The notes under the pieces are model-generated. The model had not been told where the DNA came from. It did no database searches and saw only the letters and a list, made by a program, of their open reading frames with translations. From contig JBDTLT010000327.1 in assembly GCA_039934635.1 (NCBI GenBank), positions 1-5,100 on the forward strand: a DNA stretch of 5,100 nucleotides, written 5' to 3'. Positions 1 to 5,100 of this stretch are shown piece by piece; the stretch's first letter is position 1, and each line of letters opens with the position of its first letter. This DNA is from DATLFA01 sp039934635. Lineage in GTDB: Bacteria; Actinomycetota; Acidimicrobiia; Acidimicrobiales; WLNW01. The translations under genes and the position numbers were made by a program.

Positions 1-375
1 GGCGTCACCATCGAAGCCGACATCATCAAGCAGAAGCTGCCCGAGAACAACGGCGGGTTCAACGCGTTCGATGGCTACGGCAAGACCAACAAGCTCGTCT
101 ACAGCGAACTCACCACCGACAACCCGATCGACCTGTGTCGTTGGCAGGTGGCCAACTGCTACATGGGCCGCATCGGCCTGATCAACAGCGGTGGCGAGTC
201 CAAGGGCGCGGGCGACATGGCGGCGGCGGTCAAGACCGCCATCATCAACAAGCGCGCCGGCGGCATGGGCTTGATCTCGGGCCGCAAGGCCTTCCAACGC
301 CCCATGGCCGAAGGCGTCGAGTTGCTCAACGCGATCCAAGACGTCTATCTCGATCGCGATGTGACCATCGCGTAA
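1..375 (+). CDS. Class I fructose-bisphosphate aldolase, 3' end (partial)
   Basis: The gene enters from the left edge in frame 1 and ends at TAA 373-375, giving the last 124 residues. The family cleaves fructose 1,6-bisphosphate to dihydroxyacetone phosphate and glyceraldehyde 3-phosphate through a lysine Schiff base, in cytosolic glycolysis and gluconeogenesis. Visible hallmarks are the segment NPIDLCRWQVANCYMGR, the SGG turn at fragment residues 63-65, and GGMGLISGRKAFQRP near residues 87-101. By analogy with the DhnA/FbaB-type TIM barrel, SGG and GRKAFQ form the phosphate-binding loops. The ending LLNAIQDVYLDRDVTIA is typical of this bacterial group. The missing N-terminal part (roughly two thirds, judged from a usual length near 350 residues) should carry the Schiff-base lysine, so that residue cannot be checked. 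An in-frame GTG at 148 lies inside the conserved domain and is not a start. Family assignment is from recognised sequence; substrate is inferred from family. Confidence 0.9.
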   Translation, partial: GVTIEADIIKQKLPENNGGFNAFDGYGKTNKLVYSELTTDNPIDLCRWQVANCYMGRIGLINSGGESKGAGDMAAAVKTAIINKRAGGMGLISGRKAFQRPMAEGVELLNAIQDVYLDRDVTIA

Positions 376-382
376 AGCGCGA

Positions 383-420
383 GGCCCGTTTGCCCCTAGA
401 AAAGGGGGCACGACCGGGCC
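383..420 (+). terminator. Nested GC-rich hairpin after the aldolase gene
   Basis: Seven bases after the aldolase stop, GGCCCG (383-388) pairs perfectly with CGGGCC (415-420). Nested inside it, TGCCCC (391-396) pairs with GGGGCA (405-410) around an 8-nt A-rich loop. The two stems are separated by an internal loop of 2 and 4 nt, giving 12 base pairs in all. No T-run follows (gctcccgattg), so this is not a classical intrinsic terminator, but U-less hairpins at gene ends are common in GC-rich actinobacteria. Position and structure are seen directly; the termination role is inferred. Confidence 0.5.
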
Positions 421-464
421 GCTCCCGATTGTTCGCGCATGGCTGTTTTGATGCTCTCGATGCG

Positions 465-492
465 CTGACAAGCGAGGGCCGCTGTGTAGAGT
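465..492 (+). promoter_or_regulatory. Possible housekeeping-type promoter for korA-korB
   Basis: CTGACA (465-470) matches five of six bases of the -35 consensus TTGACA. After a 16-nt spacer, TAGAGT (487-492) matches four of six bases of the -10 consensus. Transcription would start near 499, leaving a leader of roughly 70 nt before the korA GTG. It lies downstream of the hairpin that ends the aldolase gene, the expected place for a korAB promoter. Such matches occur by chance, so this is only a candidate. Confidence 0.35.
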
Positions 493-495
493 GAA

Positions 496-517
496 CGTAC
501 AAGTTCCGTACATGCTC
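496..517 (+). repeat. Imperfect 11-nt tandem repeat, possible operator, in the korA leader
   Basis: CGTACAAGTTC (496-506) is followed directly by CGTACATGCTC (507-517), with 9 of 11 positions identical. The same stretch contains the inverted pair GTAC (497-500) and GTAC (508-511), spaced by 7 nt, and GAAC/GTTC (493-496 and 503-506). It sits just after the predicted -10 box at 487-492, where a repressor site would block transcription. A period of 11 nt is close to one DNA helical turn. No protein family can be named from this alone; the regulatory role is inference. Confidence 0.3.
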
Positions 518-560
518 GCGTTCGTCTGGTCCATGGCGAGCGCCGCAACTTCTGCCCACC

Positions 561-572
561 AAGGGGGGTGGA
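561..572 (+). promoter_or_regulatory. Ribosome binding site supporting the GTG start of korA
   Basis: A purine-rich AAGGGGGG tract (561-568) followed by TGGA lies immediately before GTG 573. The G-run leaves 4 nt to the start codon, a short but workable Shine-Dalgarno spacing. It also lies 28 nt before the alternative ATG at 597, too far to serve that codon, so the GTG is preferred. Confidence 0.6.
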
Positions 573-2444
573 GTGACCGACACAGCTCCACGAGTCATGC
601 CCACGCGCACCATCAATCACGTGGTCATCCGTTTCGCCGGCGATTCCGGCGACGGAATGCAGCTCACCGGTGAACGATTCACCAGTGCCAGCGCGCAATT
701 CGGCAACGACCTCGCGACGTTCCCCGAGTTCCCGGCAGAGATCCGCGCTCCAGCGGGCACGCTCGCCGGTGTCTCCGCGTTCCAGGTGCACATCTCCGAC
801 TACGACATCACGACGCCGGGCGACGAGCCCAACGTGTTGGTCGCGATGAATCCAGCCGCGCTCAAGGCCTCGATCAACACGCTCGAGTTCGGCGGCACGC
901 TGATCGTCAACGAGGACACCTTCGACGAGCGCAACCTCAAGAAGGCCGGCTACGACGCCAATCCTCTCGAGGACGATTCGCTCAAGGCCTACACGCTCTA
1001 TCGCGTGCCGATGACCTCGATCACCAAAGAGGTCTGCGCGCAACTGGGTGTCAAGCCACGCGACGCGGACCGATCCAAGAACTTCTTCGCGCTCGGCCTC
1101 ATCACCTGGATGTACACGCGCCCAGTCGAAACGACGATCAAGTGGATCGAGTCGCGCTTCGCGAAGAACGAGCTCGTTCTCAAAGCCAACCTCGCGGCAT
1201 TCAAGGCCGGCTTCAACTTCGGTGAAACCGCCGAGTTGTTCGACCATGTCTTCGAAGTGCGTCCCGCTCGTCTCGAGCCGGGCGTCTACACCAACGTCAA
1301 CGGCAACACCGCGCTCGCATGGGGCATCGTCGCCGCAGGGCAGTGCGCCAAGCTGCCGGTGTTCTTGGGTTCGTACCCGATCACGCCGGCATCCGACGTG
1401 TTGCACGAGCTGTCCAAGCACAAGAACTTCGGCGTGCGCACCATGCAGGCCGAAGACGAGATCGCGGCGATCGGTTCGGCGCTCGGCGCGGCCTACGGCG
1501 GGCACCTCGCGTACACGACGACTTCCGGCCCCGGTATGGCCCTCAAGGGCGAGACGATGGGTCTGGCGATCAGCCTCGAATTGCCGCTCATCATCATCGA
1601 CGTCCAGCGCGGTGGCCCATCGACGGGCCTTCCGACGAAGACCGAGGCCGCCGATCTGTTGATGGCGATGTACGGACGCCACGGCGAATCGCCGATGCCG
1701 ATCGTGTCGGCCTACAGCCCGTCGCATTGCTTCGAAGTCGCCATCGAGGCGTCACGCATCGCGCTGAAGTACCGCACGCCGGTGATCCTGTTGACCGACG
1801 GCTATCTCGCGAACGGCACCGAACCGTGGCGCCTGCCCGATGTCGAGTCGCTGCCCGATATCTCGATCCCGTACGCGACCGCCCCAAACCACGTCAACGC
1901 GGACGGCACCGAAGTGTTTTGGCCCTACGTGCGCGATGCGAATCTGGCCCGTGATCTCGCGTTGCCGGGCACGCCCGGTCTCATGCACCGCATCGGCGGC
2001 ATCGAGAAAGAAGACGGGTCGGGCAACATCAGCTACGACCCCGAAAACCATGCCCACATGGTGCACCTGCGGGCCGCCCGCGTGGCCCAGATCGCCAACG
2101 ACATCCCCGACGCGTTACTCGAAGGCGACGAAGACGCCGACGTGCTCGTCGTCGGATGGGGTTCGACGTGGGGTGCGATCACCGCCGCCGTCAACCGGGC
2201 GCGCGAAGAGGGCATGAAGGTGGCTCGCATCCACCTCGTGCATCTCAATCCGTTCCCCAAGAACTTCGGCGACCTCCTCAAGCGGTACCCGAAGATCCTC
2301 GTGCCCGAGATGAACCTCGGGCAGTTGGTCAAGATGATTCGCAGCGACTTTCTCGTCGATGCACGGGCCATATCCAAGGTCATGGGCCAGCCGTTCTCGA
2401 CGGCCGAGCTGTATCAAGCAATTTCCGGAGCCATCAATGACTGA
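573..2444 (+). CDS. korA: 2-oxoacid:ferredoxin oxidoreductase, alpha subunit with fused gamma domain (likely 2-oxoglutarate, KorA)
   Basis: 623 residues, GTG start, TGA stop. With KorB it forms a cytosolic enzyme that oxidatively decarboxylates a 2-oxoacid, most likely 2-oxoglutarate, to the acyl-CoA (succinyl-CoA) while reducing ferredoxin. The N-terminal gamma domain (about residues 14-200) opens with VVIRFAGDSGDG (GDSGDG at 23-28). The alpha pyrimidine-binding domain follows: YPITP at 268-272, the 2-oxoacid recognition loop in characterised homologues; QAEDEIAAI from 292; TTTSGPG at 315-321; DVQRGGPSTGLPT at 343-355. A transketolase C-terminal-like domain starts near 522 (VLVVGWGSTWG) and runs to the end. 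Length and gamma-alpha fusion fit mycobacterial KorA (about 650 residues). The start is set by a G-rich ribosome binding site; ATG 597 (residue 9) is a weaker alternative. It overlaps korB by 8 nt. Substrate is inferred from resemblance; pyruvate or another 2-oxoacid is not formally excluded. Confidence 0.94.
   Translation: MTDTAPRVMPTRTINHVVIRFAGDSGDGMQLTGERFTSASAQFGNDLATFPEFPAEIRAPAGTLAGVSAFQVHISDYDITTPGDEPNVLVAMNPAALKASINTLEFGGTLIVNEDTFDERNLKKAGYDANPLEDDSLKAYTLYRVPMTSITKEVCAQLGVKPRDADRSKNFFALGLITWMYTRPVETTIKWIESRFAKNELVLKANLAAFKAGFNFGETAELFDHVFEVRPARLEPGVYTNVNGNTALAWGIVAAGQCAKLPVFLGSYPITPASDVLHELSKHKNFGVRTMQAEDEIAAIGSALGAAYGGHLAYTTTSGPGMALKGETMGLAISLELPLIIIDVQRGGPSTGLPTKTEAADLLMAMYGRHGESPMPIVSAYSPSHCFEVAIEASRIALKYRTPVILLTDGYLANGTEPWRLPDVESLPDISIPYATAPNHVNADGTEVFWPYVRDANLARDLALPGTPGLMHRIGGIEKEDGSGNISYDPENHAHMVHLRAARVAQIANDIPDALLEGDEDADVLVVGWGSTWGAITAAVNRAREEGMKVARIHLVHLNPFPKNFGDLLKRYPKILVPEMNLGQLVKMIRSDFLVDARAISKVMGQPFSTAELYQAISGAIND
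2427..2430 (+). promoter_or_regulatory. Ribosome binding site of korB inside the korA 3' end
   Basis: GGAG (2427-2430) lies 6 nt before ATG 2437, near-ideal spacing. It lies within the last codons of korA and decides the korB start at 2437 over an in-frame upstream ATG at 2359, which would be buried well inside korA. With the overlapping ATGACTGA junction this favours translational coupling. Confidence 0.7.
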
Positions 2445-3453
2445 CGCCCCCACCACTACCCGCCGCGACTGGTCGAGCGACCAAGAGGTCCGCTGGTGCC
2501 CCGGGTGCGGCGACTATTCCATTCTCGCGGCGATGCAAATGTTGATGCCCGAGTTCGGCGTCCGGCGAGAGGACACCGTGTTCGTGTCCGGTATCGGCTG
2601 CGCGGCGCGCTTCCCCTACTACATGAACACCTATGGCGTGCACAGCATCCACGGCCGCGCACCCGCCATCGCCACCGGCTTGGCGTTGGCTCGGCCCGAA
2701 CTGAGCGTGTGGGTCGTCGGCGGTGACGGCGACATGTTGTCGATCGGTGGCAATCACCTCATCCACGCGCTGCGCCGCAACGTCAACCTCAACATCTTGT
2801 TGTTCAACAACCAGATCTACGGCTTGACCAAGGGCCAATATTCGCCCACGAGCGAGGTCGGCAAGATCACCAAGTCCACGCCGATGGGTTCGCTCGATCA
2901 GCCGTTCAATCCGCTGTCGGTCGCCCTCGGTGTCGAAGCGACGTTCGTCGCTCGCACCCACGACATGGACCGCGATCACATGATGGAAATGTTCCGCCGC
3001 GCGTATCACCACAAGGGCGCGTCGTTCGTCGAGGTCTACCAGAACTGCAACGTTTTCAACGACGGCGCGTTCAGCGAGATCACGACGAAGCAGAATCGCG
3101 ACACGATGCTCATCCGCCTCGAGCACGGGCAGCCGATTCGCTTCGGCGCCGAAAAAGAACGCGGCGTCGTCATGAACGCACAGGGACATGCCCAGATCGT
3201 TGATGTTGCCTCGGTGGGCGAAGACGCCATCCTGGTGCACGACGAAGCACGCGACGACCCGGCCGTGGCGTTCGCGCTCGCCCGATTGGCGACGAGCGTG
3301 CACGTGCCCACGCCGATCGGTGTGTTCCGCGACGTGCAACGGCCCGAGTACGCCGAAGAGACGCAGCGCCAACTCGCCGTTGCCCAAGAGCGTTCCGGCC
3401 CCGGCGACCTCAAGAAGTTGCTGCACTCCGGCGCCACCTGGACCGTCGAGTAG
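2437..3453 (+). CDS. korB: 2-oxoacid:ferredoxin oxidoreductase, beta subunit (thiamine diphosphate and Fe-S; KorB)
   Basis: 338 residues, ATG start, TAG stop. This is the catalytic partner of KorA, carrying thiamine diphosphate and a single 4Fe-4S cluster that passes electrons to ferredoxin. CPGCG gives Cys21 and Cys24, GIGCAAR gives Cys55, and YQNCNVF gives Cys204. These match the four cluster ligands known in the archaeal (Sulfolobus) 2-oxoacid:ferredoxin oxidoreductase beta subunit, so the cluster site looks intact. The thiamine diphosphate/Mg motif is GDGD at 96-99 with the paired Asn124-Asn125 (LLFNNQIYGLTKGQ). SIHGRAPAIATGLALARPEL precedes it as usual. The C-terminal part (about 230-338) has the family's VHDEARDDPAVAFALARL and PTPIGVFRDVQRPEY stretches. 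No separate ferredoxin-like delta subunit is encoded nearby, as in other two-subunit enzymes. The gene overlaps korA by 8 nt, so the subunits are probably made in matched amounts. Identity is very secure; 2-oxoglutarate preference is inferred. Confidence 0.94.
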   Translation: MTDAPTTTRRDWSSDQEVRWCPGCGDYSILAAMQMLMPEFGVRREDTVFVSGIGCAARFPYYMNTYGVHSIHGRAPAIATGLALARPELSVWVVGGDGDMLSIGGNHLIHALRRNVNLNILLFNNQIYGLTKGQYSPTSEVGKITKSTPMGSLDQPFNPLSVALGVEATFVARTHDMDRDHMMEMFRRAYHHKGASFVEVYQNCNVFNDGAFSEITTKQNRDTMLIRLEHGQPIRFGAEKERGVVMNAQGHAQIVDVASVGEDAILVHDEARDDPAVAFALARLATSVHVPTPIGVFRDVQRPEYAEETQRQLAVAQERSGPGDLKKLLHSGATWTVE

Positions 3454-3470
3454 CAGCGGATTATCGCTGC
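3453..3470. terminator. Hairpin between convergent korB and DUF1015 genes
   Basis: GCAGCG (3453-3458) pairs perfectly with CGCTGC (3465-3470) around the 6-nt loop GATTAT; a G-T pair could close the loop further. It begins at the last base of the korB stop codon and lies in the 43-nt gap between two convergent genes, so one hairpin could serve both strands. Neither side has a T-run. Structure is seen; a terminator function is inferred from placement. Confidence 0.4.
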
Positions 3471-3496
3471 CAATGTGACCACCTGCGAGCGGCCGA

Positions 3497-4693
3497 CTAT
3501 TCGACCGACATGAACACCGCGCCCGTGCTCGGCTTGGGATTGAAGAACGTCGACTTCGGCGGCATGCGTTCGCCGCCGTGGGCGATCGCCTCGATCTGCG
3601 CGAGTGGTACGGGTCGCAACAACACGCCGGCCTGTGCCCGACCGTCGCGCACGGCCGCGACGACATGGTCGACACCGTGCTGAAACGTCAATGAGTGTTC
3701 GGGGAACGACGTCAGCGCGCGGTCGAGTCGGCTCGAGTCGAGATCGCGGACGTCGCGCATCGCGTCGGGTCGCGGCGTCATCGACCAGGCGCCGGCGGCG
3801 GTGACGAGGGTGAGGGTGCCCGACGCCGCCATTTGCCGGGCGATGGTGGTCGGATCGAGCGTGATCGGCGCGAGCGTGAAGTAGCGATCGAGCGCGTCGG
3901 TTGGGGAGAACGTCGCGGGTAGCCCGTCGATCAATCGGTGGATAGGCAACACGCTCAGTTCTTCTTCGGCCAACTCGACGACGAACGCCATCACCGAGTC
4001 ATAGGCGCCCGGCCGATCGCCGTTCGCTTCGCGTTGCTCGCGCCGGTACTGCAACGACACCTCGAAGCGGTGGTGACCGTCGGCGATGAGCACCGGCGCG
4101 CCGGCGATCGACTGCGAGATGCGCTCGAGCAGCGCGGGATCGTCGACGGCCCACAGGCGATGGTGCGCACCGTCGGACGCTTGCCACTGCGCCGCGGCCG
4201 GTCGGTCGAGCTCGAGCAACGACGTCAGCCCGGCGGCCGGGGACAGCCCCCAGATGGGGGACAGGTTGGCCTTGGTGGCGCGGATCAGCGAGAGGCGGTC
4301 GGTCTTGGCTTTAGGTGTCGTCTGTTCGTGGGGGAGCACCGCGCCGGCCGACGCGGGCGTTGCCTCGAGCGCGCCGATCACACCGATGGTGCGCGTCGAT
4401 CGACCGGTGTCGTCGCGGTAGTCCATGCGGTAGATGTACATCGACGGCGCCGCGTCGGTGACGAGCACGCCGTCGTCGCGCCATTTGCGAAACGTGGCGG
4501 CCGCATCGGTGTAGGCGACGTCGCCACGAGCTTCTTCGGGCTGATCGACATGGACGACCGAGTACGGCGAGCGCGCCGCGAGCTCGGCGCGGCGGCGAGC
4601 GGTGACGACGTCGTACGGTGGGGCGACCACGTCATCGATCTGTACCGTGTCGAGGTCGTAACGAATACCGCGGAATGCGTCGAAACGGGCCAC
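3497..4693 (-). CDS. DUF1015 family protein, function not established
   Basis: 398 residues, GTG start at 4693-4691, TAG at 3499-3497. I recognise the DUF1015 family (PF06245) from its conserved blocks: DDVVAPPYDVV at 20-30; PHEQTTPKAKTDR at 121-133 followed by ATKANLSPIWGL; and LIADGHHRFE at 202-211, whose Asp-Gly-His-His-Arg core is the family signature. Length is about normal for the family. No signal peptide or membrane segment is visible, so it should be cytosolic. The conserved His, Glu, Asp and Lys residues suggest an enzyme or ligand-binding protein, but I know of no proven reaction. In Clostridia and relatives DUF1015 genes often sit beside serA and serC, hinting at a link to serine or phosphoserine metabolism; no such gene is visible here. 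It is convergent with korB and divergent from the HAD gene. AGGA at 4704-4701 (minus strand) lies 7 nt before the GTG and supports the start. Confidence 0.92.
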   Translation of the reverse strand: MARFDAFRGIRYDLDTVQIDDVVAPPYDVVTARRRAELAARSPYSVVHVDQPEEARGDVAYTDAAATFRKWRDDGVLVTDAAPSMYIYRMDYRDDTGRSTRTIGVIGALEATPASAGAVLPHEQTTPKAKTDRLSLIRATKANLSPIWGLSPAAGLTSLLELDRPAAAQWQASDGAHHRLWAVDDPALLERISQSIAGAPVLIADGHHRFEVSLQYRREQREANGDRPGAYDSVMAFVVELAEEELSVLPIHRLIDGLPATFSPTDALDRYFTLAPITLDPTTIARQMAASGTLTLVTAAGAWSMTPRPDAMRDVRDLDSSRLDRALTSFPEHSLTFQHGVDHVVAAVRDGRAQAGVLLRPVPLAQIEAIAHGGERMPPKSTFFNPKPSTGAVFMSVE

Positions 4694-4771
4694 CGCGTTG
4701 TCCTATCAGACTGCTGTGGTCAGCGATCAGCTTTGGCGCACGAAATGCGCGTAAACGAAGGGCACGAACGA
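4694..4771. promoter_or_regulatory. Divergent intergenic region between DUF1015 and HAD genes
   Basis: This 78-nt gap must hold the 5' signals of the minus-strand DUF1015 gene, and of the plus-strand HAD gene unless that is read from further upstream. On the minus strand AGGA (4704-4701) is the DUF1015 ribosome binding site. On the plus strand AAGGG (4758-4762) lies 9 nt before the HAD ATG. A small inverted repeat, GCGCA (4736-4740) and TGCGC (4746-4750), sits in the middle with a 5-nt spacer. I could not pick convincing -35/-10 pairs on either strand. Confidence 0.5.
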
Positions 4772-5100
4772 ATGAGGGCATGGGTGTTCGACCTCGACGG
4801 CGTGATCTGGCGCGGTGATACCCCCATCGCCGGAGGAGTGCGCGGGGCACAGCAAGTGATCGCGGCCGGCCTCGACGTGTTGTTCGTGACGAACTTCTCC
4901 TACTCGCGCCTCGCCGACCAAGAAGCGAAACTGGCGGGCCTCGGCATCGATGCGACCGGGCGCGTCATCACTTCTGCAATGGCCGCGGCCGAGTTGGTCC
5001 ACGCCGGGGAACGCGTGCTCGTCTGCGCCGGCCCCGGTGTCGTCGAAGCGCTGAGGGCACGGGGTGCCGTCGTCGTCACCGAGGGCCCGTCGGACGTGGT
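4772..5100 (+). CDS. HAD-IIA family sugar/polyol phosphatase, 5' part (partial)
   Basis: The first 109 codons are visible and the frame is open to the window edge. The family is the NagD-like (subfamily IIA) haloacid dehalogenase superfamily of cytosolic, Mg-dependent phosphatases acting on small phosphate esters. Motif I is VFDLDGV with nucleophile Asp7 and acid/base Asp9. Motif II is LFVTNFS with Thr40; most relatives read TNNS here, so Phe42 is a small departure. The cap domain begins after that, with ITSAMAAAELV and VLVCAGPGVVEALRARG typical of the family; motifs III and IV lie beyond 5100. A mycobacterial relative (Rv1692) is a glycerol-3-phosphate phosphatase near tlyA, NAD kinase and recN; the same role or neighbourhood here is only a guess. 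ATG 4772 is chosen because AAGGG lies 9 nt upstream and motif I then starts at residue 5; the in-frame ATG at 4745 would add nine residues and has no ribosome binding site. Confidence 0.88.
   Translation, partial: MRAWVFDLDGVIWRGDTPIAGGVRGAQQVIAAGLDVLFVTNFSYSRLADQEAKLAGLGIDATGRVITSAMAAAELVHAGERVLVCAGPGVVEALRARGAVVVTEGPSDV

Noticed and set aside
135..494. Plus-strand open frame across the aldolase end and the intergenic hairpin
   Set aside because: It is an out-of-frame shadow of the aldolase gene with an Arg/Gly/His-rich translation, and it reads through the hairpin and candidate promoter.
491..673. Short plus-strand frame in the korA leader that could be a leader peptide
   Set aside because: It runs out of frame well into korA, lacks a clear ribosome binding site and has a low-complexity His/Arg-rich end, so nothing supports translation.
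396..1727. Long open frame on the minus strand (443 codons) opposite the 5' half of korA
   Set aside because: It is antisense to a clearly recognised gene. Its translation is Arg/His/Val-rich and matches no family I know; GC-rich codon bias commonly leaves such open antisense frames.
2115..2117. Rare TTA leucine codon in korA, as a possible bldA-type regulatory codon
   Set aside because: A single TTA is meaningful mainly in streptomycetes, and nothing here indicates that this is one.
2359..2436. Upstream in-frame ATG giving korB 26 extra residues
   Set aside because: The extra residues are a shadow of the korA C-terminus in another frame. ATG 2437 has a well-spaced GGAG and gives the usual KorB N-terminus.
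2434..3675. Long open frame on the minus strand (413 codons) covering korB and running into the DUF1015 region
   Set aside because: It lies opposite korB across its full length and overlaps the DUF1015 gene in another frame. The composition is low-complexity and no domain is recognisable.
1..5100. Search for mobile elements, CRISPR repeats, tRNA or rRNA genes, phage or defence genes
   Set aside because: No transposase, integrase, regularly spaced repeats, tRNA-like cloverleaf or toxin/defence domain was seen. The window is nearly filled by five metabolic-type genes.

Overview
The window is ordinary chromosomal DNA from a GC-rich bacterium. GTG starts, strong G/C preference at third codon positions, a class I fructose-bisphosphate aldolase and a mycobacterial-style KorA-KorB pair point to an actinobacterium. 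A lineage such as Acidimicrobiia is possible, but this is an inference from style and not a proven placement. I see no mobile element, CRISPR array, RNA gene or phage sequence.

Layout. Positions 1-375 hold the 3' end of a class I fructose-bisphosphate aldolase gene (+). It is followed by a 197-nt gap with a nested GC-rich hairpin (likely terminator), then a possible promoter and short repeats in front of the next unit. Positions 573-3453 hold korA and korB (+). These overlap by 8 nt and encode the two subunits of a 2-oxoacid (most likely 2-oxoglutarate):ferredoxin oxidoreductase. A 43-nt convergent gap with a 6-bp hairpin separates korB from a DUF1015 gene on the minus strand (3497-4693). A 78-nt divergent gap follows, and then the 5' part of a HAD-IIA phosphatase gene (+), which runs off the end at 5100.

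How the genes relate. The aldolase (glycolysis/gluconeogenesis) and KorAB (2-oxoglutarate to succinyl-CoA with reduced ferredoxin) are both central carbon enzymes, but the hairpin and gap suggest separate transcription. The DUF1015 and HAD genes diverge from a shared short intergenic region. The DUF1015 protein is the only product here without an established function.

I did not find a new biological system. The points most worth a second look are the DUF1015 protein beside a small-molecule phosphatase, and the repeat structure between the predicted korA promoter and the korA start.
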